Positions 1-7,629 of a stretch of DNA of 64,000 bases are shown here, piece by piece (the stretch's first letter is position 1; each line of letters opens with the position of its first letter). This DNA is from a bacterium. GTDB taxonomy: Bacteria; Armatimonadota; Zipacnadia; Zipacnadales; Zipacnadaceae. Below the pieces are notes generated by a model that had not been told where the DNA came from, searched no databases, and worked only from the letters and a program-made list of their open reading frames with translations. A program made the position numbers and the translations under genes. The stretch lies in the NCBI GenBank assembly GCA_030603495.1, contig JAUVXR010000005.1, forward strand, positions 1-64,000. The letters run 5' to 3'.

Positions 1-132
1 CCCTGATAGGTGGTCAGCAGCAGATAAGGACGCGACATCTGAACTAATCTGAAGCTGAAATCCTAAGTCTCTTAACTCCGTTTCTGCGACGAAACCGTCT
101 GCTGGCAATCATCGAAGGCTTTCTCAACGGTC

Positions 133-1002
133 TCATTTGAGCAAGAACTCCTCGGTCATCGCAGGGGACACGCTCTGGAATTCCTGGCTAGCAGCGCGGC
201 CCCACAGGTTATAGACATGGAGCTTGCCAGAGGCATCGGGCTCGCCAATCGGGTCACTGCAAAACATACCACGATCATTGTCAGTGGCTATCATCCCGGA
301 ATCTTCGGCGGCGCGAATTGCTCGCAGACTGGCCTCGGTAAACTTAGCCATGAGCTGGTGGATACGTTCAGGTTGCAGGGCCATGTCGAGCAGGAACTTG
401 TCCATCGAGCGGAGGTTCTCCAGCCAAATGCTGTGGCCAGCCCCCAGGGGCGGCCGACAGGTGAGCTTGACCGGCATAGTATCGCCCAGTAGATCGTGCA
501 TCCTGCTCAGCGCATCATCAGTAGCCCGGGGATTGTAGGTATACGTCGGCGCGGTAACCTTGTCGAAGTCCTCGTCGCTCTCGATGGCGTGCGTATAGCG
601 GAAGCCGCCGTCTTCGGTGGTTGCCTCGCTGACATAGGTCTCCACACCCCAGGTGAACTCCGAGTCGCAATCGAAAACGGCAGCTACAGGCCAGTAGGGC
701 GGGAAGATGTGATCGTCGCCGACATCGTCCTTGAACAGGTCCATGCAAAAGCGTCTCTCCACACTGCGGCACAACGGGTCCCGGCACTGGAGGCTGTCTT
801 CGGATATAATCTCCCGCCACGCACCGGCAGGCCGGCACCAGACTGGCGCACGGTCGGGCTTGCGCAGGGCGTTTACATCCCGCCAGCGCTGCCGCCGCCG
901 TTCGTATTCGTCACTGGTGGCCAGCTTCATCACCTGCTCTGCCAGCCGGCGGATGACTTGTCGATCCTTTTCCCGCGGTGAGGTCAATTGGATCTCTCCC
1001 AT
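133..1002 (-). CDS. URO-D-like (MtaA/CmuA-type) family protein, C-terminally truncated
   Basis: The protein (289 aa) looks like the N-terminal two thirds of the uroporphyrinogen decarboxylase-like/corrinoid methyltransferase family common in uncultured bacteria. Support is the overall pattern, including the start MGEIQLTSPREKDRQ, the segment KPDRAPVWCRPAGAWREI and the late GRAASQEFQSVSPAMTEEFLL. Family members of this type usually run to about 400 residues. Here the frame stops directly after the FLLK segment, where a C-terminal region carrying part of the barrel is expected. The remaining 132 bases to the window edge do not restore it: one frame gives NETVEKAFDDCQQTV and then stops, which could be the tail left after an internal deletion. 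Probably a decayed gene. The substrate cannot be read from the sequence. Confidence 0.6.
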   Translation of the reverse strand: MGEIQLTSPREKDRQVIRRLAEQVMKLATSDEYERRRQRWRDVNALRKPDRAPVWCRPAGAWREIISEDSLQCRDPLCRSVERRFCMDLFKDDVGDDHIFPPYWPVAAVFDCDSEFTWGVETYVSEATTEDGGFRYTHAIESDEDFDKVTAPTYTYNPRATDDALSRMHDLLGDTMPVKLTCRPPLGAGHSIWLENLRSMDKFLLDMALQPERIHQLMAKFTEASLRAIRAAEDSGMIATDNDRGMFCSDPIGEPDASGKLHVYNLWGRAASQEFQSVSPAMTEEFLLK

Positions 1003-1078
1003 AGCTTGGCCAAGTACTACCGGCAGGACGCTGACGGCAGCGAGTGTTCGGTGGGATAATCCGGTGGCATCTCGCCTC

Positions 1079-3430
1079 TTACTCCAAGCTGGCCAGCAGC
1101 ACGCTCAGGTCGCGCAGGACCGATGGCACCATATAGGGCGGCTCGCGCCGTTCGATCTCGCCCATTGCCTGGAGAATCAATTCGCGGGCGTACTGTCGGA
1201 AGCCGGGCACGACCTGCTCGGCATAGCGGTAGCAGTCGGGATCGGTGAGGAAGGCTTTCTCCAGATTGTCCGCTTGGAGGAGCATGTCGAAGCTCTCAGC
1301 GAGGGCCTGACAGCGCCAGAGCTCCGCAACCAGGCTCCGGACTACCCGGTCAGATTGATCCGCGACCGTCTCCAGGTGCCAGCGCGCCGTTCGGCACAAA
1401 GACCGCACCCGCCGAAAGTCGGCAGGCAAGTCACGAGGTTCGCCGTCACCAGAGACTTGCGCGACGAGCTCTTCAAGCGCCGACTCGGGGTAGGGGCGAG
1501 GATAGGGCTTGTCGGGCTTCAGGTAGGTGTAGCGGTAGTAATTGGTCAGCGCCAGACTGGGATTGGCGGCGGCCTCACGCAGCAAATTGATTGCCGTCTT
1601 CACCGCTGGGCCATCCTCGCCGAATCGCTCTGCGCAATACCGTGACAGGAAGTCATCTACAGCTCTGGGGCCATGCCAACCGCACTCGGCCAGCAGCGTG
1701 AACTCCGGCTCCTGCGCCCAGTCCCATACCGAGTAGGCATGGAGACCCTCGGCACCCTCGGCCTCGCCCAGTCTGGTCATCAGCCCAATATTGTCCAGAT
1801 TCGACCCGTAGCGGCTCCAGTTGAAGTAGGAGGCGATCGGCATAACCCACGTGGGCAGCCCCTCCGCAAGACGGGGATGGACGCTTTCGTGGATTCCGTC
1901 CGGCGAGTACCACCAGAATTCAACTACCACATGATCTTCCAGGCCTTCCTGCTCAACGCGCTCGGTGAACTTATCAATAAAGCTCATATGGCGCGTCATC
2001 TGGTCGTTCCACAGCACGACTCGCTCGACGCCCGCCTCACGTAGCATCTTCGCCAGGCCGACAACGTAGTCAATGAATAGCTCCTCGTCAGGCTTCTGGC
2101 GACATTGATCGCACTGGCACCACGGGTCGAGCTGCCGGTACCAGTCGGCGGGATCGCACCCGACAGACGAGTACACCTCGTCCAGGCCCAGGTGAAAGTG
2201 CCGGACACCGTGCGGAGCGAAGTACTTCTTCCATATCTGCTGGTACCAGCCGCCTACTGTCGTCAGCGTCTCTGGATTGCTCAGGCAATAGCCGTAGCCA
2301 GTCGGATTGCCGGCTTCATCCAGCGAGGAAATCTCGGGGATATGCCGAGGAATAAGCGTGTTATGTCCCAGTGAATTAAACAAGGGGAAGACCTCCACAC
2401 CCCGCTCTTGCCCGTAGGCCACCAGCTCACCCAGGAAGTCCTGCTCGAACATCGGCGGCAGGTAGGTCAGGCTTTTCCACTCGTCATCCCGCGCCGAGTA
2501 CCAGCGGATGGTCTTCTCGCTCTTGATTTCCGGATGTCCCGGCACCGGCACCATGAGAAACTCCGTAATCTGGTCGTCATACTGCACGCACCAGCAGCCA
2601 TACAAGCCGACTGTCAGCACGTTCATACCGTGGTCAGCCATCCAGTCCACGATATCCTGCCAGTCCCGAAGTTCCATCAGGTCCGGGCCCCACTTGTCTT
2701 CCATGAATATGCCCCGATAAGCAAACATCGGTTCACTATACTCAGGCAGCGGGCCATACACTAACGACTCCGGCTCGGCGTCAGGCAACGCGCGAATGAC
2801 CGGCTCGAGAGCATCAGCTATCTTTTCAGCAACCCACTCATTGCCCTCGGGGGTCAGGTGAATGCCATCCGCACGGATCAGCCGCTCATCCATACCTGGG
2901 TCCTCAGTCATCTCTTCGTGGTAGATGCGGAACGAGTCGCAGACCGCCACTCTCAGCTCCTCCGCCAGCCGCCGGGCCGGGTCGTGGAACAGGTCGTCAA
3001 CGTACTTCTCCGAGCCGCCGTATGCAACTCGTTCGGGGTCCTTGCCGGAGTGGTGAAGCCCGTCAATAAGCCGAGGCATGAACCAGAGCAACGGTAGTGC
3101 GCCCGACTCGTCGCGCGTTCGCTCGATCAGTCTGCGCAGGCACCCTTCAAATTCTTCCGGGTTGCTCGTGTTCGCGTCGTTACCACCGAACTCGAGCAGC
3201 ACGATATCAGGGTCATATGCCAGGACATCGCGTTCGAAGCGCGCCAAGCCGTCTCGCGCTGGCTGCCCGCCCACACCACAATTCACACAATTGACACGCC
3301 AGCCATCACCGAGCTTGCTCCGGAGCTTGTCTTCCAGCAAGTGGACCAGTTGCTTCTGCGGCACACTCCGCTGGCTTCTGGTCAGTGAGTCTCCATGGCA
3401 CACCACAGTAACTATGCGCGGTCTGGACAT
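1079..3430 (-). CDS. SGNH/GDSL hydrolase fused to a GH20-like (beta-N-acetylhexosaminidase-like) domain
   Basis: This is a 783-aa two-domain enzyme. Residues 1-215 are an SGNH esterase: GDSL at 13-16 (nucleophile Ser15), the Gly block GVGG near 52-55, GGND at 82-85, and D188/H191 in DGIHLTPEG, so all four blocks are present. Residues about 235-600 resemble a glycoside hydrolase family 20 barrel. HFHLGLDEVY carries the paired Asp417-Glu418 that in GH20 hold the acetamido group and act as acid/base. A helical tail of about 150 residues follows. No signal peptide is visible. Deacylation plus exo-hexosaminidase activity on acetylated amino-sugar glycans is inferred from the fusion. It lies 68 bp downstream of the ceramidase-like gene on the same strand. 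Start ATG at 3430; its SD is weak. Confidence 0.8.
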   Translation of the reverse strand: MSRPRIVTVVCHGDSLTRSQRSVPQKQLVHLLEDKLRSKLGDGWRVNCVNCGVGGQPARDGLARFERDVLAYDPDIVLLEFGGNDANTSNPEEFEGCLRRLIERTRDESGALPLLWFMPRLIDGLHHSGKDPERVAYGGSEKYVDDLFHDPARRLAEELRVAVCDSFRIYHEEMTEDPGMDERLIRADGIHLTPEGNEWVAEKIADALEPVIRALPDAEPESLVYGPLPEYSEPMFAYRGIFMEDKWGPDLMELRDWQDIVDWMADHGMNVLTVGLYGCWCVQYDDQITEFLMVPVPGHPEIKSEKTIRWYSARDDEWKSLTYLPPMFEQDFLGELVAYGQERGVEVFPLFNSLGHNTLIPRHIPEISSLDEAGNPTGYGYCLSNPETLTTVGGWYQQIWKKYFAPHGVRHFHLGLDEVYSSVGCDPADWYRQLDPWCQCDQCRQKPDEELFIDYVVGLAKMLREAGVERVVLWNDQMTRHMSFIDKFTERVEQEGLEDHVVVEFWWYSPDGIHESVHPRLAEGLPTWVMPIASYFNWSRYGSNLDNIGLMTRLGEAEGAEGLHAYSVWDWAQEPEFTLLAECGWHGPRAVDDFLSRYCAERFGEDGPAVKTAINLLREAAANPSLALTNYYRYTYLKPDKPYPRPYPESALEELVAQVSGDGEPRDLPADFRRVRSLCRTARWHLETVADQSDRVVRSLVAELWRCQALAESFDMLLQADNLEKAFLTDPDCYRYAEQVVPGFRQYARELILQAMGEIERREPPYMVPSVLRDLSVLLASLE

Positions 3431-3498
3431 TTTCAGCAGTCAGCACCTTTCCGTGATGTCGCTGGTACAGCAGAGACGAATAGAACAACGCTGCGATT

Positions 3499-4860
3499 TC
3501 AGGAACGATACGGTTTCATTGCGGCCTCAAGGCGGGTGGAGACGTCGGTGCATGGCACCTCGTCCGGCCCCCAAAGGCGGTTGAGCATCACGAAGGCGGC
3601 ATCAGACATTACCCGCCCGGCGCTGGCGTGGAGCCGGCGAGACAGAATTGGCTTGGCACCGTACCCGCCGCGTTCGGCCTGCTCGATGGTCGGCACATAG
3701 CCAAACGAGTCATTAGCCAGCTCGACAACCATTGTATAGACGGCCGGCGACCATGCCTTGATAGTCAAACCCCAGCGGACAAAGATCTCGCCGGATAGAC
3801 CGACCACTGCCAACGGCCCGATTCGCAGCACCTGGACGGGCACGTCGGCGTTCTTACCGTCATACGGCCAGCTTCCCACCCGCTCGATAAGGAAGCGCTC
3901 AAAGTCGCCCTCCGGGCCGCGCTCCTTGAGCTGCGCAACCTCCTCGCGCAGCTTGTCTTCCACGACATAGTATGGTATTTGCAGGACTTCGATCATCCCG
4001 TGCAGGGTCTCGTCGTGCGTAGGCTCGGCCTTCTCGACGGCATTGATTGCCGCGGCACCAATTGTCCGGCCCAGTTGGATGGCCTTCGGCGCACCTCCCG
4101 TCGGCAGCTCTGTGTGGTGGTGGGCGCAGTGATTGATGTCGCCGCAGGCACCCTGGAGGAAGACGGTGACGACGTCCTCACCGTAGACGGCAGCCACGGT
4201 TCGGGCCAGTTCACCCGGCCAATCCGCCGATATGAAATCAGCACTCCCACCGCCAATTACATCCACATGCAGGGCAAAATTGACGAGCAGCCCGCGGAGA
4301 TTGTCCTCCCGATCATAGACGCCCAGAATAGCTACCTCGGGGTCAATCGGCCCCGCCACATCGGCAACTTGCGCGGGATCTCCCGCCCAGCAAAAGCGCT
4401 CCGTCCCGTCACGCATCCGCAACAGCCGGTTGAAGGACGACTCGTCCTCCCAACCAATATTCGGGCGCAACTGGGCCTCGAACATCTGGCCGGCGGCCTC
4501 CTCGACGGCACCAATTATTGCTGGGGCCAAAGTAGCGACCCACTCGGGATCAATCGGCACCATCTCTCCGTCAGCCACCTCGGGACCGGTGTGGGTGTGA
4601 GTCGCCGAGATCATCACCGCCTCCGGTGGTATACCCAGATTCTCGTGAATAGCAACCCGGGCGCTGTCCACTATCTCCTTGTCCATCCACAGCAGGTCGC
4701 ACGCAACGATCGCCACGCGGCTGCCGCCAGCCTCGATAACTGCTGCTTTGACGTATAGATCGTCCCGTACTTTATTCGAGACGCGGTCGTGGAAGTATCC
4801 CCCCAGCGAAATACCCGGCTCAGGAGTCACTGCCTTCTGCGCAAAACCAGCCTTAATCAT
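3499..4860 (-). CDS. neutral/alkaline non-lysosomal ceramidase-like hydrolase
   Basis: The 453-aa protein begins KAGFAQKAVTPEPGISLGGY, the usual opening of the ceramidase N-terminal family (PF04734), and carries the metal/catalytic segment ISATHTHTGPE (about 85-94) and later FLQGACGDINHCAHH with further His ligands. Family members hydrolyse the N-acyl bond of ceramide, but bacterial proteins of this short type are often annotated only as neutral ceramidase-like and may act on other amides. No signal peptide is evident. It is the first gene of a minus-strand pair with the SGNH/GH20 fusion, which fits a glycolipid or glycan degradation role (inference). The start ATG is preceded by GATAGGGGTG. 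Confidence 0.78.
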   Translation of the reverse strand: MIKAGFAQKAVTPEPGISLGGYFHDRVSNKVRDDLYVKAAVIEAGGSRVAIVACDLLWMDKEIVDSARVAIHENLGIPPEAVMISATHTHTGPEVADGEMVPIDPEWVATLAPAIIGAVEEAAGQMFEAQLRPNIGWEDESSFNRLLRMRDGTERFCWAGDPAQVADVAGPIDPEVAILGVYDREDNLRGLLVNFALHVDVIGGGSADFISADWPGELARTVAAVYGEDVVTVFLQGACGDINHCAHHHTELPTGGAPKAIQLGRTIGAAAINAVEKAEPTHDETLHGMIEVLQIPYYVVEDKLREEVAQLKERGPEGDFERFLIERVGSWPYDGKNADVPVQVLRIGPLAVVGLSGEIFVRWGLTIKAWSPAVYTMVVELANDSFGYVPTIEQAERGGYGAKPILSRRLHASAGRVMSDAAFVMLNRLWGPDEVPCTDVSTRLEAAMKPYRS

Positions 4861-5178
4861 AGTCGCACCCCTATCAATGTTAGCTTACTGACGTCATTAG
4901 TTTGTGATCCCGGATAACATTCGCCTCCCGACGTAGTGATTCCTCCTTGGGCAGAGTCATGCCCGCAGGAGACAGGAGGCAGGCGCCAACCCAGGAGATG
5001 CGTCCAGAGCGCCACGAGTACCGAAGAAGACAGTTTGATGAAACTTGCCCGACGCGAAAAGAAGGTATTTGGAGCTCCAACGGCGAAGAACCAGACCAGA
5101 TGGGCGGTTTTCAACTCATGTATGGACCAAGCCCATTTGATATGGGTAATTCAGGCTTGACGGAGGGGGTGGTGCCCA
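4861..5178. other. intergenic region between divergent genes
   Basis: This 318-bp stretch separates the minus-strand ceramidase-like gene from the plus-strand ankyrin gene, so it should hold promoters for both. I see no convincing sigma-70 hexamer pair. An open frame from 4947 (97 codons) has no recognisable motif and no clear SD, and I do not call it. GGAGGGGG at about 5162-5169 is the probable ribosome binding site for the ATG at 5179. Confidence 0.5.
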
Positions 5179-5236
5179 ATGAAGTGGCCTCGAGCGTGGA
5201 AGGAAGATCGTCCTTCTGGCAGTCATCGCACTGTGG

Positions 5237-5836
5237 GTGATAGGCGGTTTCCAGTGCGCCAGATGGAATCGAGGCGTCGACCTCTGCAAGGCGGCTGGCG
5301 TCGGCGATGTTGATGAAGTGCGAAGGCTGCTTGCGCGCGGGGCCGACCCAAACGCCCCTGGGCGAACACTCCTCACGGGGGGTGACTGGGAGGTCGGCCA
5401 TAACTCTCCCCCCCTAACAGCGGCAGTCAGCCACGGCCGGCTTGGGACAGTCCATCTGCTCCTCGAGCATGGCGCCGATCCAAATAGGATCAATGCGTAC
5501 GGCGAGACCCCGCTCCATGAGGCCTTCTACGCCCATAGCAGGTGGCAAGCTGAGATACTCGACCTGCTGCTCGCCCACGGCGGCGACCCCAATGTGAAGA
5601 ACGAGCGCGGCTGGACACCGCTGTACATCGGTGCAAAGAACTACTACAATGCCCCCAACACCGTCGGGCGGATGATCACGGTCCTGCTGCGCCACGGAGC
5701 CGACATCAACGCGCGTGACCCGTCGGGGCACACGCCACTGGACATGATGCGTCCCCTCGGCGACGGGATTCGTTTCATGAAGCAGCGCGGTGCCGTCTCC
5801 GGCACGGGACCCAGAGGCGAACGTGAGCCGGAGTGA
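5237..5836 (+). CDS. ankyrin-repeat protein, likely exported, with an apparent 5' frameshift
   Basis: The track ORF (199 aa from a GTG) has three to four ankyrin repeats: DVDEVRRLLARGADPNA, RLGTVHLLLEHGADPNRINAYGETPLHEA, AEILDLLLAHGGDPNVKNERGWTPLY and MITVLLRHGADINARDPSGHTPLDM. Ankyrin repeats bind proteins; no partner is evident. The reading frame continues upstream of the GTG as KIVLLAVIALWVIGGFQCA, a good hydrophobic export/anchor segment, but has no start codon before an in-frame stop at 5180. In the neighbouring frame ATG at 5179 gives MKWPRAWK after a strong GGAGGGGG. A one-base shift near 5201-5207 would join these into a normal signal-anchored protein, so the true gene probably spans 5179-5836. 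Confidence 0.75.
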   Translation: MIGGFQCARWNRGVDLCKAAGVGDVDEVRRLLARGADPNAPGRTLLTGGDWEVGHNSPPLTAAVSHGRLGTVHLLLEHGADPNRINAYGETPLHEAFYAHSRWQAEILDLLLAHGGDPNVKNERGWTPLYIGAKNYYNAPNTVGRMITVLLRHGADINARDPSGHTPLDMMRPLGDGIRFMKQRGAVSGTGPRGEREPE

Positions 5837-6134
5837 CGCTGCCGGGTAAGGGTATCTCCGCTACATCTCCCCTACCTCGCGACAGATCGGCTCTATGTGA
5901 CGTAAGACCACCAATGATCCCCGGTTTTGCTTGTCCTCAGGGGGCATTGTGCTTGCTAACTGCCCCAAAGCCGTCAGAGTTGGCTGATTCGCGGCCCGAA
6001 GCCCGGGCAAAGCGCTGGTTTTTCCCGATACATTGATAGCACAAGAAGGAATGCATGACAGGTTCCAGGCATATACCAACAACAATAAGCCAAATGGGGA
6101 ATCCCGGTACAATGGGCCAGGCTTGACTAAGGTG
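5837..6134. other. intergenic region before the DNA glycosylase
   Basis: About 298 bp without a supported gene. It includes a weak inverted repeat GGGGCA (5941-5946) / TGCCCC (5961-5966) without a U tract. The glycosylase frame is open upstream to 6033, but that extension has no family-like sequence. Confidence 0.4.
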
Positions 6135-6782
6135 ATGAACCCGGACGATCTGATCAGGAATTTGACTGGCGGGACCGACTTCGGCGTTCCCTTGCCCCAC
6201 GACTTCTACGACCGAGATACCGCCCGCGTGGCACAGGAACTGCTCGGGCGAATACTGGTTCACGAGCATCCTGCGGGGGGCACCGCCGGCGTCATCGTCG
6301 AAGCTGAGGCCTATCTTCAAGGCGATCCGGGCTGCCACGCTGCCCGCGGCCGTACTGAGCGCAATGCCCCGATGTTCGGCCCGCCCGGCACAGTCTACGT
6401 ATACCTGATCTACGGTATGCACCACTGCCTGAATATCGTGACCCAGCCTGCAGGCGTCGGGGAGGCCGTGCTCATCCGCGCGCTTGAACCGGTCCAGGGC
6501 ATAGCATTGATGCAAAGACGGCGCAGGAAGAAGGGTACAAAGGAATTGACCACCGGCCCAGCGAAGCTGACCCAGGCGATGGGTATTGACCTGCGGCACA
6601 ACTGCGGCGACATCACGGCTTCGCCGCTCTATGTTAGTGACAAGCCGACGCAGGTCCGACCAATGGTGACGACCACGCGCATCGGCCTCAGCGAAACACG
6701 AGGGGCACAGTTGCCGCTGCGCTACTGCCTAAGCGATAGTGAATACCTGTCCCGCTCAGTAGCAAACCTTGAAGGAGGCTAA
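6135..6782 (+). CDS. mpg: 3-methyladenine DNA glycosylase (AAG/MPG family)
   Basis: Base-excision repair enzyme that removes alkylated or deaminated purines. The protein (about 215 aa from ATG 6135, the usual family length) shows the family motifs DTARVAQELLGRILVHE, the catalytic region AGVIVEAEAYLQGDPGCHAARGRTERNAPMFGPPGTVYVYLIYGMHHCLNIV and TGPAKLTQAMGI. Glu in VEAEAY is the general base in the human homologue; YGMHHCLN is the nucleotide-flipping region. ATG at 6135 is preferred because residues encoded from 6033 to 6134 are not family-like. The last codons contain GGAGG, which serves as the ribosome binding site of the next gene 4 bp away, so the two are coupled. Confidence 0.9.
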   Translation: MNPDDLIRNLTGGTDFGVPLPHDFYDRDTARVAQELLGRILVHEHPAGGTAGVIVEAEAYLQGDPGCHAARGRTERNAPMFGPPGTVYVYLIYGMHHCLNIVTQPAGVGEAVLIRALEPVQGIALMQRRRRKKGTKELTTGPAKLTQAMGIDLRHNCGDITASPLYVSDKPTQVRPMVTTTRIGLSETRGAQLPLRYCLSDSEYLSRSVANLEGG

Positions 6783-6785
6783 GAG

Positions 6786-7601
6786 ATGGACCTTTGTTTT
6801 ATGACCTTTAGCTGCCCGGACTATGAACTGGACAAAATCCTGGCCACAGCCATTCGCTACGGCTACGATGGCATCGAACCGCGGGCGCAGGCCGAACATA
6901 AGCACGGAGTCGAAGTGAGTACTACCAAGAAGATACGCGCGCGCATCCAAGCGCAGTTTGCCGACGCCGGCATCAAGATGTCCTGTATCGCGACATCGTG
7001 CCGCTACAACCTCCCCGAGCAGCGGGACCGCCAGCAGATGATCGAGGTCACCAGGCAGCACATCGAGCTGGCCGGCGACTGCGGCGCGCCGACGGTACGC
7101 GTCTTTGGTGGCCCCACTCCCGAGGGGGTGGACTTTGCCGATTCCAAGAAGTACGTAGCCGAATGCCTAGCGACGGTAGCCGACTGGGCCCAAGATCACG
7201 ATGTGTATGTCTGCCTGGAAACGCACGACGCGTTCTGGCGAGGTGCCGACGCCGGATACGTTGTTGCCCAAGTGAATCACCCCAACATCTGCATCAATTG
7301 GGACATGATGCATTGCATCCGGGCAGGTGAAACGGTGACAGAGGCCTTCGAGCATGTCAGAGGCCACATCAAGCACACGCACATCCACGACGGCGTCTGG
7401 CCCGAGGATGACCCCGACCAGATCGAGTTGGTCCTTATGGGTGAGGGGATGATCGCCCACGACGAGGCCATCAGGCTACTGGCCAGCATTGATTATCAGG
7501 GCGCGCTGTCCGGGGAGTGGATCAGCGGCCTCGCGCTGGAAGAAGTTCTGCCCCACGATGCGGCGAAGCTGCGCGAGTATATCGTGGCCGCCGGAGCTTA
7601 G
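6786..7601 (+). CDS. sugar phosphate isomerase/epimerase family (xylose isomerase-like TIM barrel)
   Basis: The 271-aa AP-endonuclease-2/xylose-isomerase-like TIM barrel starts LCFMTFSCPDYELDKILATAIRYGYDGIEPR. Likely metal ligands are Glu in VCLETHDAF, Asp/His in INWDMMHC, His in KHTHIHDG and Glu in GALSGEWI near the C-terminus. The family contains epimerases, isomerases and dehydratases acting on sugars, inosose or hydroxypyruvate, so the substrate is not predictable. It starts 3 bp after the glycosylase stop with a strong GGAGG, indicating translational coupling; the functional link to DNA repair is unclear. Confidence 0.83.
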   Translation: MDLCFMTFSCPDYELDKILATAIRYGYDGIEPRAQAEHKHGVEVSTTKKIRARIQAQFADAGIKMSCIATSCRYNLPEQRDRQQMIEVTRQHIELAGDCGAPTVRVFGGPTPEGVDFADSKKYVAECLATVADWAQDHDVYVCLETHDAFWRGADAGYVVAQVNHPNICINWDMMHCIRAGETVTEAFEHVRGHIKHTHIHDGVWPEDDPDQIELVLMGEGMIAHDEAIRLLASIDYQGALSGEWISGLALEEVLPHDAAKLREYIVAAGA

Positions 7602-7629
7602 CCGCCGATAGCGGCTGCATCAACCAGAT

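Noticed and set aside
731-1645. 304-aa plus-strand ORF
   Set aside because: Overlaps the URO-D-like and SGNH/GH20 genes in antisense; composition is Arg/Leu/Gln-rich noise.
3979-4758. 259-aa plus-strand ORF
   Set aside because: Antisense of the ceramidase-like gene with no recognisable family.
4947-5240. 97-aa plus-strand ORF before the ankyrin gene
   Set aside because: No motif, no SD, and it overlaps the likely ATG 5179 in another frame.
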